Shown here piece after piece: positions 52,945-63,402 of a stretch of 64,000 nt of DNA (position 1 is the stretch's first letter; each line of letters opens with the position of its first letter). The notes under the pieces are model-generated. The model saw only the letters and a program-made list of their open reading frames with translations. It had not been told where the DNA came from and made no database searches. Location: NCBI RefSeq assembly GCF_016808335.1, contig NC_053153.1:18673033-18737032 (forward strand). The letters run 5' to 3'. The position numbers were made by a program, and so were the translations under genes. The stretch comes from Panicum virgatum. Taxonomy: Eukaryota > Streptophyta > Magnoliopsida > Poales > Poaceae.

Positions 52945-55539
52945 TCAGAATGCTACTTGATGCCGTTCTACAGAAGGGGTAGCCTCTGTATGATCCTTGG
53001 ATGCAGCACTATCACTTTCACCATGGGGAGCATCAAATCCCTGCAGACCATAAGACGTCTTGTAACCACGGTTGTATCTATAGGAGCCTACATTAGGGTC
53101 CATTTGAGCACCAAAACGCGGTGGACCTTCAGAATTGCTGTTGCTTTGTTGCCCATATGAACCGCCAAACTTTGATTCACCTTCAATTGTGCTTACAGCA
53201 GTCTGCCCATGACGAGCTACAAAATATGACTGTTGCTGCGCACGAGGAAACCCATTGTTATTTTGGACCTGTGGCATACCAAAATCTGCCTGGTGTTGTG
53301 GCAAATGAGAAGCATGTGGCAGCCCTTGAGGGCTGCCATACCCCTGCTGGCCTTGGGGTGATCCATAACTCTGGCTCCAGTGCGTACCATGTGAAGGATG
53401 CGTTTGGGAAGCCACATATGCAGGCAATGCAGGTGGTACTTGATTTCCAAATCCTACTTGTTCTTGGTGAGGTGCAAAGCCATATCCTGACTGAGGCAGC
53501 TGGGAACCATACCCCACTTGTGATTGATGGTTGCTATATCCTGGTACACCCTGAGAAGCACCAAACTGTGGATGTGGAGGCTGAGGGGAACCAATTGCAG
53601 ACTGTACAGGCCGAGGTGCTCCATATGCTGAGTGCAGCGCTTGAGGAGCACCAAACCCTGACTGCCATTGCCGAGATGAGTCAAACTCAGGCTGCTGATT
53701 TTGAGTGTCATTAAATGCTGGCCGTTGTGGTTGAGAGTAATCAAATCCAGACTGCACTGGTGGAGCTGAGCTAAAGCCAAGTTGTTTCCCTTGAGCAACA
53801 CCAATTGCATTGCGAGGGCGATTCTCTGTTCTTGGCTGATACTCTGTCCTTGGATGAGGTGTTGGCAAAGGCTTTTCTTCAAAAGCTTTCTCAATTTCTT
53901 CCTGGCGATCGAACTTCTTGAAAATGTCAACAACAGACTCACGGAACTCTTGAGGAGGCACAACACCACCCCTTGCCATGTCTATCACTAGATCCCGTGC
54001 TCGATCCAAGTCCCCTTCCTTGCATAAGGCTTTGACAAGGATTTCAAAGGTTGCTGTGTTTGGTTTGATCTCCTTGTCAGGCATCCTCCCATACACCTTC
54101 AAGGCATCATCAATCCGACCAGCATCCGTAAGTCCTTCAAACATACGGTTGAAGAAACCAATATTGAACTTTGGCCCGTGCTCCCTCCCATCTGCCATTT
54201 TGTAGAAATACTGCATTGTATCTTCCACACGGCCTTCCTTGAAGCACGAGTCAACAAGGTAAGTGTAGGTGTACACATCTGGAAGGACCGACTTGGTCTC
54301 CATCTCTTCAAAGAGCTTCTCTGCCTCAGCAAGCATCCCGTTCTCACAGAGCTTACCAATGATGTTGTTGAAGCAACCAACGTCCATCTGGACATTCTTT
54401 CTGGGCTGGCGGTGAAATACCTCAATTGCCTGCTGGAACTTGCCCTCCCTGAAGCACTGGTTGACCATGACATTGTAGGACTCGGCGTTCATGCCGATGA
54501 AGGTTGGTGGTGTGTGGTTGTCGATCATGGTCTCCCACAGGTCGTTGGCCTCCTTGTCCTTGCCATGCTTGAAGAGTGTCTCGAGCAGGACGTTGCAGGT
54601 GGCTGGCGTCATCTTGAAGCCCCGTGCGAGGAGGGACTGGTAGTTGTCCATGGCTTCCTTGTCCTTGCCCTGCTTCCAGTAGCCCTCCATGAAGGTGGTG
54701 TGGACGACGCCATCGTAGACAGCGCACCTCTCGGTGAGCTCGTTGAAGAGCTCGAAGGCCCTGCCCCAGTCGTCGAGGTCGATGTAGCCAGCGATGAGGT
54801 TGTTGTAGACGAGCGAGTCAGCAGCACCGCCCTTGTTGAGCATCTTGCGAAGGAGGTCCCTGGCGTCGCCGATGCGGCCGGCAGCGACCAGGCCCTTGGT
54901 GAGGTAGCGGTAGGTGACGGCGGAGGGGGGAAAGGGCGCGGACGCGAGCATGTCGCGGTACACCTGCATCGCGTCGTCGACGCGAGCGGCCTCGACGTGG
55001 GCGAGGATGAGGGTGTTGTAGGAGACGATGTTGGGGATGATGTTGGAGCGGCGGAAGAAGAATTCGAAGAGGGCGACGGCGTCGTCGTGGCGGCCGGCGC
55101 GGACCATGGCCGCGGGGACGGCGTTGCAGGTGAAGACGGTGGGCCGGACGCGGGAGGTGACGGCGGCGCGGGCGGCGACGGACGCACCGTCGAGATCCCC
55201 CGAGCGGATGAGGGACTGGACGCGGTTGTGGAGGCTGAGGCGCGGGCCGACGAGCGCGGAGGTGGTGTCGGGGAGGCGGGGCGCGTTGGGGTCCCGCGGG
55301 GGAGGCGGCCCGCGACGGAGGGCGTTCAGCGGCGGCTCGATGCGGAGGCGGCGCTTCCGCCGGCGGCGCTCCGCGGCGGCCTCCTCAGCGGAGGAGAAGG
55401 CGAAGTGGCGGCGGCCCATGGGGGCGAGGAGCCCCGCAAGAGTGGGCGGTGGTGAGGAGCCGATGGCGGGGGCGGGGAAGGGCAAGGGGTGGAGGTGGGA
55501 CAGGCGGCGGAGCAGCAGGAGACGGCGGTAGAGCGCCAT
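52945..55539 (-). CDS. PPR protein with glutamine-rich tail (GRP23-like)
   Basis: This is one uninterrupted frame of 864 residues from ATG at 55539. The N-terminus MALYRRLLLLRRLSHLHPLP is Arg/Leu-rich without acidic residues, as in mitochondrial transit peptides. About ten pentatricopeptide repeats span roughly residues 130-540 (RPTVFTCNAVPAAMVRAGRH; NIVSYNTLILAHVEAARVDD; DVYTYTYLVDSCFKEGRVED). The last 300 residues are a Gln/Gly/Tyr/Ser low-complexity region with repeats such as YGSPQGQQGYGSPQG and SRQWQSGFGAPQ. PPRs followed by a Q-rich tail with WQ-type repeats is the layout of Arabidopsis GRP23, which is essential in embryos and reported to act in organellar RNA editing. The frame extends upstream to 55713, but those ATGs fall in or at a MITE, so 55539 is preferred. 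Confidence 0.88.
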   Translation of the reverse strand: MALYRRLLLLRRLSHLHPLPFPAPAIGSSPPPTLAGLLAPMGRRHFAFSSAEEAAAERRRRKRRLRIEPPLNALRRGPPPPRDPNAPRLPDTTSALVGPRLSLHNRVQSLIRSGDLDGASVAARAAVTSRVRPTVFTCNAVPAAMVRAGRHDDAVALFEFFFRRSNIIPNIVSYNTLILAHVEAARVDDAMQVYRDMLASAPFPPSAVTYRYLTKGLVAAGRIGDARDLLRKMLNKGGAADSLVYNNLIAGYIDLDDWGRAFELFNELTERCAVYDGVVHTTFMEGYWKQGKDKEAMDNYQSLLARGFKMTPATCNVLLETLFKHGKDKEANDLWETMIDNHTPPTFIGMNAESYNVMVNQCFREGKFQQAIEVFHRQPRKNVQMDVGCFNNIIGKLCENGMLAEAEKLFEEMETKSVLPDVYTYTYLVDSCFKEGRVEDTMQYFYKMADGREHGPKFNIGFFNRMFEGLTDAGRIDDALKVYGRMPDKEIKPNTATFEILVKALCKEGDLDRARDLVIDMARGGVVPPQEFRESVVDIFKKFDRQEEIEKAFEEKPLPTPHPRTEYQPRTENRPRNAIGVAQGKQLGFSSAPPVQSGFDYSQPQRPAFNDTQNQQPEFDSSRQWQSGFGAPQALHSAYGAPRPVQSAIGSPQPPHPQFGASQGVPGYSNHQSQVGYGSQLPQSGYGFAPHQEQVGFGNQVPPALPAYVASQTHPSHGTHWSQSYGSPQGQQGYGSPQGLPHASHLPQHQADFGMPQVQNNNGFPRAQQQSYFVARHGQTAVSTIEGESKFGGSYGQQSNSNSEGPPRFGAQMDPNVGSYRYNRGYKTSYGLQGFDAPHGESDSAASKDHTEATPSVERHQVAF

Positions 55540-55653
55540 GCCCCCCTTCGCGCAGCAAGCCTTGCCTTGGTGGTGGTGGTGGTGGTGGTCGGCGGCGCCG
55601 GGATGAAGGAAGGCTGCGCGGTGTGGGCGTGCGGCGGCGGCGGCGGGATGAAG

Positions 55654-56000
55654 GGCCATGTTTGGTTGTGGCGTGTAAAAGTTTTGATGAGAGAGAAACG
55701 ATGCTTTGATCACTAATTAGGGATATTAAATAAAGTCTAATTACAAAATTACCTCCACAACTATGGTACTGTAGCAGTTGCTCTAGCTAATGAGGCCTTT
55801 GACCGCACGTTTAGAGGATAATTGAGGGCGGTTACTATAGCATCACTGTAGCCAATCATGATGAAACTTAACTCATTAGATTCGTCTCGAAAATTTACAC
55901 CCATTCCTAAAAAGATTTTGCAAATAGACTTCATTTAGTTCTGCATGCGGGCATTCGTCTTTTAGTGCAAATTTGATTAGACAGCTAACCAAACATGGCC
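55654..56000. mobile_element. 347-bp MITE at the 5' end of the PPR gene
   Basis: Perfect inverted ends GGCCATGTTTGGTT / GGCCATGTTTGGTT, flanked by AAG on both sides (55651-55653 and 56001-56003). It contains ATTAGATTCGTCTCG and ACTTCATTTAGT, words typical of grass Tourist-like MITEs. Its left end supplies an in-frame ATG to the PPR frame on the minus strand. Confidence 0.85.
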
Positions 56001-56269
56001 AAGGCAGGCTGCGTGGTGTGGGCGGCCAGCAAGTAACCAACCAGTAGCTGGGAATACGGACCGTATGCATTATCGGGCCGGGAATTGTGTCGTGCGGCCC
56101 ATATAAGCCATTTGTCCACGTTTTGAAATAAGGGCTAAACAAATATATGTCTGTTTTCAAATATTTTAAAAATATCCCCCGGTCGCTCCCCATAAGGCGA
56201 CAGGCCCTAAATGTAATTTTTTTTCTTCAAATTCGCAACGAGGTCCCTGGCAAAAAAAAGACCTGTCGC

Positions 56270-56360
56270 CCACCCAACGGGCGACAGGGGCCTGTCGCCC
56301 ACCCCAGGGGCGATAGGGGCCTGTCGCCCGTTGGGGGGGCGACAGGATCCCTCCCCTATA
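56270..56360. promoter_or_regulatory. Left-end GGGCGACAGG palindromes and TATA box of MULE-3
   Basis: Palindromic CCTGTCGCCC/GGGCGACAGG units at 56270-56345 are followed by CCCTATATAAGCCC (56355-56368), a TATA box directed into the element. The mirrored arrangement lies at 59830-59935, where TATATAAG reads leftward toward the transposase. Confidence 0.65.
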
Positions 56361-56667
56361 TAAGCCCTGGCCGCCATCCCCTTTGTCATTTGAGCCTAAA
56401 AATTTAGGAAAAAAGAGAGGGTGAGGAGAAAAAAAATGGCGAAACTCTGCCGAATTGCGTACTTGTGATCTACCGGTAACTTCCATATGAATTCATTGAT
56501 ATTGTATAAAAATTTAATTTAATTAGCGGATTAGCTGAATTAGATTTGATGCTTTAGAATACTCGTTTAGTATTACAATTTCAGTACTATTACAGACTTG
56601 TTTTTAAATTAATTATGATTTAGAATAGAATTATGAAAGTACCTTATTGATATTGCAGCATAAGACA

Positions 56668-57643
56668 ATGGCTGCCTCCAATTGTGGAGGATTTTCATGG
56701 ATCGAAGAAAAATCTAGTATAATACTTGATATCATGACCCATCTTGTTATCAGTATGAAGTTGGATCCGTTAGCGGATGGTACGATAGAGATGGTGTTGT
56801 CCAAAGTAATAGAGTTTAAAGATTTCACATTATTTCGAGGTATTACGACGCAAGATGTAAAGGGACACCTGCTAGAACGTCGGAAGATATACATGAGAGT
56901 ATGTGAACTAGCGAATCATCATAATATCATTGGATTCTTACAAAGTTCTTGTAAGATATGGATGCGGCCAGAGGTGTATGAGATGCACATTAAGGTAACT
57001 CTCATTCAGTTGTAATCCCGTCCGTCATTTCGAATCCATATTTATGAAACATTAACATTGTTTTTTAATTATATGCTAGGATTACCCCGAGGACACGGAG
57101 TTGATTAACAAAACGATACCAAATTTCCGTAAATTGGTATGTATCTTCGGTGGTGGACTTATGCCGCAAATTAGACGAAGGAGACGGATAAGATCTTCGG
57201 GTGATAGTACTTGGCCTGCGCAAGAACAGATGCCCGGAGGTTTGTCGAGTCATGCTTCAGCACCTCAACCACCAACTTGTGTTAACTGGGATGACGACAT
57301 GGATGACTTCATGCCCCCCAAACCATGGCCTCCAACATATGATGTTCCTCCCCCTGTACATGAACCTAGAATCAGAAAGGAGACAAAGGGAAAGGCAAGA
57401 GGTTCGTCAAGTCATGTTGCACCACCTGCAGCACAAACTTGTGTTAACTGGGATGACAACATAGATGACTTCATGCCCCCCAAACCATGACCTCCAACAC
57501 ATGATGTTCCTCCCCCTGTACATGAACGTAGATCCAGAAAAGAGAGAAAGGGAAAGCCAAGAGATTCGTCGAACCATACTACACCACCTGCAGTACCACC
57601 ATCTGTCAACTGGGATGATGACCTAGATGATTTCATACCATGA
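56668..57643 (+). pseudogene. Myb/SANT-like gene of MULE-3 with 54-codon repeats and a stop
   Basis: A 5'-UTR intron probably precedes the ATG (TTGCAG acceptor at about 56658). Exon 1 is 56668-56994 (109 codons), joined to exon 2 from 57080 (CTAG|GATTAC). The first 130 residues have the order of plant Myb/SANT-like proteins: FSWIEEKSSIILDIMTHLV, then VKGHLLERRKIYMRV, and the closing DYPEDTELINKTIPNFRKL. Three 162-bp repeats follow, each encoding NWDD..DDFMPPKP..PPT.DVPPP..HE...RK. At 57488 a TGA replaces the TGG of the second repeat; the third repeat stays in frame to a final TGA at 57641. The DNA-binding call is moderate. The product may simply be shortened. Confidence 0.65.
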
Positions 57644-57944
57644 TCTATAACATATGATGTTAATCGGTTGAAGATGTATTCATATTTAGTATTGTTAATA
57701 TTGTATTATGGTTGTATGTATGTCTCGTACCTAACTTGCATTCACTGGACATGTACATAATGTCGAGTTTGAATCGTACTTAGTCTTAATGGGACATCGA
57801 AGTATAAACATGTCACTAGAATACTAAAAAGCACACATTTAATTAATATAACGATAAGAAATAAGAAATAAGAAATGCATTACATAATGTGAACCATCAA
57901 ATTTTACATCATAATACAACGATAATGAAACACACATCATACAT
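57644..57944. other. Convergent 3' flanks inside MULE-3 with a relic of a GRF-gene 3' region
   Basis: The stretch 57895-57957 (TTTTACATCATAATACAACG, then AATGAAACACACATC, CAGTGGCATGG) matches sequences just downstream of the GRF-C genes in MULE-1 (9172-9226) and MULE-2 (17190-17241). No GRF coding sequence is left. Confidence 0.7.
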
Positions 57945-59294
57945 GCAGTGGCATGGAACTATTTGGTTGTTGCAATCTACACCGATTGCGGTGAGTATCT
58001 GACCTTTATACCTTCCAGTCAAAAATGTGCCATCAATGCAGATCACCGGAAGACAAAACTGAAATGCTCTAACACAAGCACCTATACAAAAGAAGGCTCA
58101 TTGCATAATTCTTTGTCCCCTAGTCACGGCTGGTACGAGGTATGTGTCATAAAAGCTTCCATGATTTCTAGCAGCAACCTGAGATAACATACCAGGTAGG
58201 TTATCATATGATGCCTCGTATGTGCCGAACCGCATCTCGAACACCCTTTGTTTAGCTCGCCATGCCTTCAAATAACTGATGGTGTACTGGTAAGTCTGCT
58301 CGATGTGTCGAACAATCATTTTTGACTCATAATTTAGGTTGTCCATAATAAACCCATACATTTGCTTTGCAACAAAGTCGCATGATATATTGTGATGCGA
58401 GGGAAGAACTTCTGACAGCAAACAAGTGTGCTCTGTCACAATGGAACATTTCCAGTTTGACTTCCATTTTCCCTTGAATGCATGTACTCGCCATGGACAT
58501 GCAGCATTCACACACTTCACCTCATATTCTTTACTGCCAGACTTTACGACTCTAAATTCTCGTTTCAATGATATTGCCCATAGTCTCACAGCATCTTTTA
58601 CGGCTTTAATGTTTGGATATGTTGCACCTTGCACTACCTCATTCCCTCTGTACTGCCACTCCTGATTTCGTACATCTTCTGCGATATGACTGCCAAAACC
58701 ATGCTCCTTCCACTCTTTTGGCAATGAGTACTGCTCGTCATCAGATGAGCCCTCATATTCTTCCATCTCTAATGCGGTTTGGTCTTCTGCCTCCATCTCG
58801 TCCACAATGCTATGTATCATTTCTCCCTCATCAGCAAGGCACTGTGGTCCCATGTTTTGGTTCTCTGTCTCTTCTGACTCATCTTGCTCAACATAATTGG
58901 TCTCTCTTCGAATACTCGGAGTTCCTTGATCTGCACAATGTTGGATTTCATTTTGTGTCTTCTCCAAGATTTGAACAAGAATGGCCAGAGGCCACCCACG
59001 CTCTAGAGCTGCTTGCGTGTACTTCTGCCAGTCATCAGTGCTGTGTATCATCATCAATTCCCATAATTCATTTTCTACCTCCCAATTAACTAGAGACTGG
59101 ACAGTGATCACATGTGTCAACGGATCAATACGGAACCCCCGCTGCAGCCACTTACATATGGAACCAAAACTCCTTTCCAGAGGTTTATCTATGCCGCTAG
59201 ATGTGCACTTAAAGGCAGAAAGATCTACTCCATTTGGCCCATACATAACATTATATTCACCATAAAATACTTGAAACTGCATCTTGCTCGACAT
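57945..59294 (-). pseudogene. MULE-3 transposase stump, stop codon and loss of the C-terminal half
   Basis: ATG at 59294 gives MSSKMQFQVFYG, homologous to MULE-1. There follow the acidic linker, the zinc-domain block VKCVNAACPWRVHAFKGKW ... VTEHTC and KAWRAKQRVFEMRFGTYEAS. An in-frame TGA stands at 58098-58100. Beyond it the reading continues (AFFCIGACVRAF, VICIDGTFLTGRYKGQILTA, including the first catalytic Asp) until about 57955. There it fuses directly to the GRF-gene 3' flank. The second and third catalytic residues, SWIM and CCHC domains are missing. A 5'-UTR intron (about 59296-59697) is suggested by CTGCAG|GTTAGT and ATACAG|AT. Confidence 0.85.
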
Positions 59295-60060
59295 ATCTGT
59301 ATATCACATAATACTTATCGAGTTATACTCTTTATTTCACTACCTTATTCAATAATCCGTAAAAACTAAGTATGAAATTCAACTACAACGTATAAGTATT
59401 CATAACTACGTGATGACACTCAAATTCTATACTGCATATGCCAAATTCTATTCTAAATCATAATTAATTTATAAACACGTCTCTAATAGTACTGCAATTG
59501 TAATAATAAATGCGTAGTACTAATTTTCTAAACTAATTTACTACTACGTAACTACAAACTAAAGTATCATTAAACTCCTACTTAAATGGTTCTACTATAG
59601 CACTAATTAAATTAAATTACTCACCCCTACTTAAATTACTTCTACTTAAATACGTAGTACTTAAATATAGCAATATATAAACTAAATGTACTAACCTGCA
59701 GATCACAAGTGCTGAATCCGGCAGAGCTTCGCCGCTTTCCTTCTCCTCACTCCTCTATTTTTTTCTGGATTTTTGGTGGAATTTTCGGGCTCAAATGAGG
59801 AGGAAAGAGGAGGGTTGGATCTTATATAGGGGGGTTACCCCGGTCACCCTAGGAGGCGGCGACAGGCCCCCCTGCCGCGCCCGTGGGCTGGGCCCATTGG
59901 TCGCCCGAGGGGGGGCCGTTGGGGGGGCGACAGACCCCCTTTTTTCCAGGGACCTCGTTGCAAATTAAAAAAAAAAATTACACTTAGAGCCTGTCGCCCT
60001 ATGGAGGGCGACCGGAGGTATTTTTGAAATATTTCAAAACAAATATATATTTTTAAAATT

Positions 60061-60624
60061 TTTATTTTTAAAAAATATAAAAAAGAAAAAACGGCCAGGA
60101 ATTCCTTCGTCGGCTGGTCACCTCCTCCCCCATCACACGCGCAACGGCTCGGCATTTCGGCAATCTGAATGAGCTCGGCTCTGATTCCAAAATCCAAACT
60201 ACGATCCTCCAGCAAAACTCCATACTCCTACAGTTCGGTCCTACTATGTTCTGACAAAACTCGCAACGTTTTGCAAATGCATGGTCGTCCTCTGAAGAAA
60301 GAGAATCCAAAACATGCTTCGTTGAATAAGCGTCCTACGTATTTCCACAATGCTCTGCTCCTCTCGTTCCTGACTCATGAAATCAGCATGCCTATACTGC
60401 TAAGTTGAAGATCTGTATCAATGGTCCAGCAACTTTCCAAAAGATCGAAACCGACAGAGAATCACCATGATTCTCGAGCTGTTCAGCAATTTCATCCAAA
60501 TCGAGTTCCAGAGTCCACCGAAGCCATTGTTGGGCTTTCTGGACTGACGGCCCCTTCCTCGTTGAGCAACTTGTTCGGGATCAAATCCACCAAGACAGGC
60601 GATAGAGGAGGAGCAAACTTCCCC
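60061..60624. other. Spacer between MULE-3 and the GDSL pseudogene
   Basis: AT-rich next to the MULE end, then ordinary mixed sequence. ORFs of 75-80 codons on both strands have no recognisable feature. Confidence 0.4.
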
Positions 60625-60835
60625 TGGTGGACTACCCGGGGCTGCACGTGCACGTGCACGTGCACGTGCTGGGCGACTCGCAGTCGCAGGCGGACGCCGG
60701 GTACAACAACCACCTGGTGGCTGGTGCTGTCGCCGCTCAGGGCCAACTTCCCCTGCAACGGCATCGACTACCCGGGGCAGCATGCAGGCCACCGGCCGGT
60801 TCAGCAACGGCCTCAAGTTCGTCGACTTCCTTGGT
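60625..60835 (+). pseudogene. GDSL esterase/lipase exon-1 pseudogene
   Basis: In changing frames the sequence encodes the start of a GDSL esterase: VLGDSQSQADAGYNNHLV (block I, normally GDSL.D.GNNN), then LRANFPCNGIDYPG, then ATGRFSNGLKFVDFLG followed by a GT donor. At least two frameshifts separate the pieces. In front of the GDS motif a CACGTG microsatellite (60645-60672) has replaced the signal-peptide end. The same blocks are intact in the gene at 62868, so this is a decayed tandem relative. Confidence 0.85.
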
Positions 60836-62395
60836 GCGTACACAAGCATGCTAGTTTTGCTAGACATTCAGCGACTTCAAATATATGCGCATTTCATCCG
60901 TGTTTGGTTTGCTGATGCTATGAGTACTCCGGTTGCTGAAAAATCTGATATTGAGAGATCCGGCTCTTGCTGGATTGGTAGGGTGTGCACCATATAGGTC
61001 GTGTTTATCATTTTGCCAAAAAATTTTGAAAGAGAATCTTGCTAATTTGGAATATTAAATAAAATCTATTTACAAAATTTTTTGCACAGATGAATTGTAA
61101 ATCATAAGATGAATCTAAGGAAAAGTTCAATTTTCACCCTTGAACTATCGCAAAAGTATGATTTTCAACTTTCAATTACGAAACCGGACACCATATACCA
61201 TCCAACTGTCAAAACCAGACATTTCAGCCACGGAATGGTTGTATCTGGATCCATACCTGCGGTTCGTAAAATGCAACCGACTATATAGACTCAACATTTG
61301 TTTTTAATTAAAAAATGGGACCCTGCAACCTCTAAAATGATATGATGTTTATCTGAGAATGGAGTTGGTACACGGGTGTGGTCTTGTTTGGTTTCCCAGC
61401 GCTATCTAGCGCTACAAAGAGAATCTCGTATGCATGATGTACTAAATGAAGTCTATTTACAAAACCTTTTCAGAGATGGGTGTAACTTTTCGCGACGAAT
61501 CTAATGACGGTAATTAATTAATGATATGCTGCAGTGATGCTACAGTAATCATCTTCTAATCGCGCGGTCAAAGACCTCATTAGATTCTTCAGGGACACTA
61601 GCGCGAGGTTCTAAATAAAGTTGGTTTTGTAAACTGACTTTGTTTGACACTGTAATTAGCAGTCAAATTATCACTATTCACTAGCACGCTACAAACCAAA
61701 TTGTGTACCCAGACCAAACATGTATGTGTAAAGCATCCTTTTCAGCATCAGTTTCTCTTTTTCTTGCTGCAAGGATACCGAACGATTGCACGCATCATAT
61801 CCGTACATCCACACTTCCTCATTCTTAATATAATCGGCGGTTCTGCTGCATGATTTGTTCCAAATATTCGTACATCCACGAGATTTGAGCCACAGTGGAT
61901 AGGTTCTGGCCCTATTCGTTTTTGTTACGCTACTCACGCTAAAAAAAATCTTACATGCGTGTAGTATTTAATGAAGTCTATTTGCAAAACTTTTTCATAG
62001 ATGAGTATAATTTTGCGTGACGAATCTAATGACGGTAATTAATCTATGATTGGTTACAGTAATGTTACAGTAATCATCTTCTAATCGTGCGGTCAAAGAC
62101 TTCATTAGATTCGTCTTTCGAAATAGTATAAGAGTTGTGGAGTTAGTTTTGCAAACTGCCTTCATTTAATATCTTTAATTATTAGTCAAAGTTTGTTACA
62201 TTAATTTGCGCTAAAAAAAATTAATTTGCGCTAAAAAAATCAAATAGGGCCGTTGTACTGTCACACCTCCATCACGTACGCCATCATCAAGATCGAGGCG
62301 AAGACTTTCACAGGTGCAAAGCGCTAACCGCCGCCTATACCCAACTTGGGAGATTTTGCACGGCAGTGCGAATTAGTAGCAGCTACTTCCTTCCT
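60836..62395. repeat. MITE-rich upstream region of the GDSL gene
   Basis: Two related MITE-like segments lie at about 61385-61705 and 61908-62250. Both contain ATGACGGTAATTAAT, AATCATCTTCTAATCG and CGGTCAAAGAC. The second has ends GGCCCTATTCG and GGCCCTATTTG (from the right) and a duplicated tail TTAATTTGCGCTAAAAAAA. The stretch 60836-61380 shows no gene. Confidence 0.55.
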
Positions 62396-62645
62396 TTCAA
62401 ATTATAAGTCGTTTTAAAAATTTTAGAGAGTCAAATTATTTTAAAGTTTGACCAAAATTATAAAGAGAAATACAAAAGTTTATGACATCAAATAGGTGTA
62501 CTATGAAAAAATAGCTAACAAAGAATCTAATAATACTTAATTAGTATCATAAATGTTATTATCCTGGTATATAAATTTGGTAAAAATTGAAAAACTTTGA
62601 CTCTCTAAAATTTTTAGAATGATTTATAATTTGGAACGGTGGGAG
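62396..62645. mobile_element. 250-bp Stowaway MITE in the GDSL promoter
   Basis: Ends CTTCCTTCCTTTCAAATTAT and CTCCCACCGTTCCAAATTAT (from the right) lie between TA dinucleotides (62394-62395 and 62646-62647). The CTCCCTCCGT-type end and TA target mark the Stowaway (Tc1/mariner) group. It lies about 220 bp upstream of the GDSL start codon. Confidence 0.85.
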
Positions 62646-62812
62646 TAGAAAAGAAACTCGAAGTCAGCTAGCTAGAGACGCAGACGCATGAGATATTCTG
62701 ATTACGATCGACAGCGTGCGTGTCTCCCTCTCCCTCCCCTCTCTCCATCACTCCATGTATATCACCAATCAACATAACACGCGCGCCGTACGTCGTCGGA
62801 TCTCTCACGCTG

Positions 62813-62819
62813 TATAAAA
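62813..62819 (+). promoter_or_regulatory. TATA box of the GDSL gene
   Basis: TATAAAA about 50 bp before the ATG at 62868, preceded by CT-rich DNA. Confidence 0.7.
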
Positions 62820-62867
62820 CACGCACGCGAAGCTACCACTCCTCCTCCCATTGCCTGAAATCCCTGG

Positions 62868-63402
62868 ATGAAAATGGCTTCTCCTTGCAGGAGGAGCCCC
62901 ACCATCTGCGGTGGCCTTCTTCTCCTCTTAGCTTTCGTGGCCGAGACGGCCCAGGGCGGCGCCGGCGCGTCAGCTCCGGCGCTGTACGTGCTCGGCGACT
63001 CGCTGGCGGACGTCGGCAACAACAACCACCTGGTGACGCCGTTCAGGGCGAACTTCCCGCACAACGGCGTCGACTACCCGGGGCACCTGGCCACCGGCAG
63101 GTTTAGCAACGGCCACAACCTAGCAGACTTCATAGGTAGATCGAAATGAAGCATGAGATGAATAACGATATGATGATCGCAAGATGGTTTAGTTTTCTAG
63201 ACTAGATGTATGAAAGATGGGGAATCCTAGCTAATTCGTGTGCTTCATTCCTTCCACCATTGTTGCAGCTGCTAGTCTCGGTCTTCCCTCCCCTCCAGCA
63301 TACCGCTCCCTCGGCAACACCATCTCACGAAACCACTCCATATTTCTGAAGGGTGTAAACTTTGCTTCCGGGGGTGCAGGAGTCTTAGACGGCACAAACA
63401 AG
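62868..63402 (+). CDS. GDSL esterase/lipase, first two exons (gene continues beyond window)
   Basis: Exon 1 is 62868-63135, exon 2 is 63269-63402, joined in phase 1 (ATAG|GTAGAT ... TTGCAG|CTGCTA). Exon 2 ends AACAAG|GTTAGG, and later exons lie outside. The start MKMASPCRRSPTICGGLLLL is followed by an Ala/Leu-rich signal peptide to about residue 33. Block I reads YVLGDSLADVGNNNHL with the catalytic Ser. Then come ANFPHNGVDYPG, ATGRFSNGHNLADFIA and FLKGVNFASGGAGVLDGTNK, all standard for plant GDSL esterases (SGNH hydrolases). The secreted enzyme would act on esters, often of cell-wall or cuticle lipids; the substrate is unknown. An ATG two codons later (62874) could also serve. Confidence 0.92.

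Larger units (their letters stand above)
56150..60060 (-). mobile_element. MULE-3: ~3.9-kb Mutator-like element, internal-deletion derivative
   Basis: The ends are inverted copies: TTTTCAAATATTTTAAAAATAT on the left and TTTTGAAATATTTCAAAAATAC from the right, then CCGGTCGCCC..AGGGCGACAGGC, CAACGAGGTCCCTGG, CTGTCGCCC-type palindromes and a TATA box. Further in comes GGCGAA(A/G)CTCTGCCG...ACTTGTGATCT, about 350 bp in all. Exact edges and target duplication were not fixed. Inside are a rightward Myb/SANT-like gene (56668-57643) and a leftward transposase stump (57945-59294). The transposase 5' region is clearly related to MULE-1's. PMD and GRF genes are gone, but a GRF-gene 3' flank survives (57890-57957). 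Confidence 0.8.

Noticed and set aside
54178..55455. Plus-strand frame of 425 codons
   Set aside because: It lies antisense to the PPR gene and repeats the complement of PPR codons; no domain of its own.
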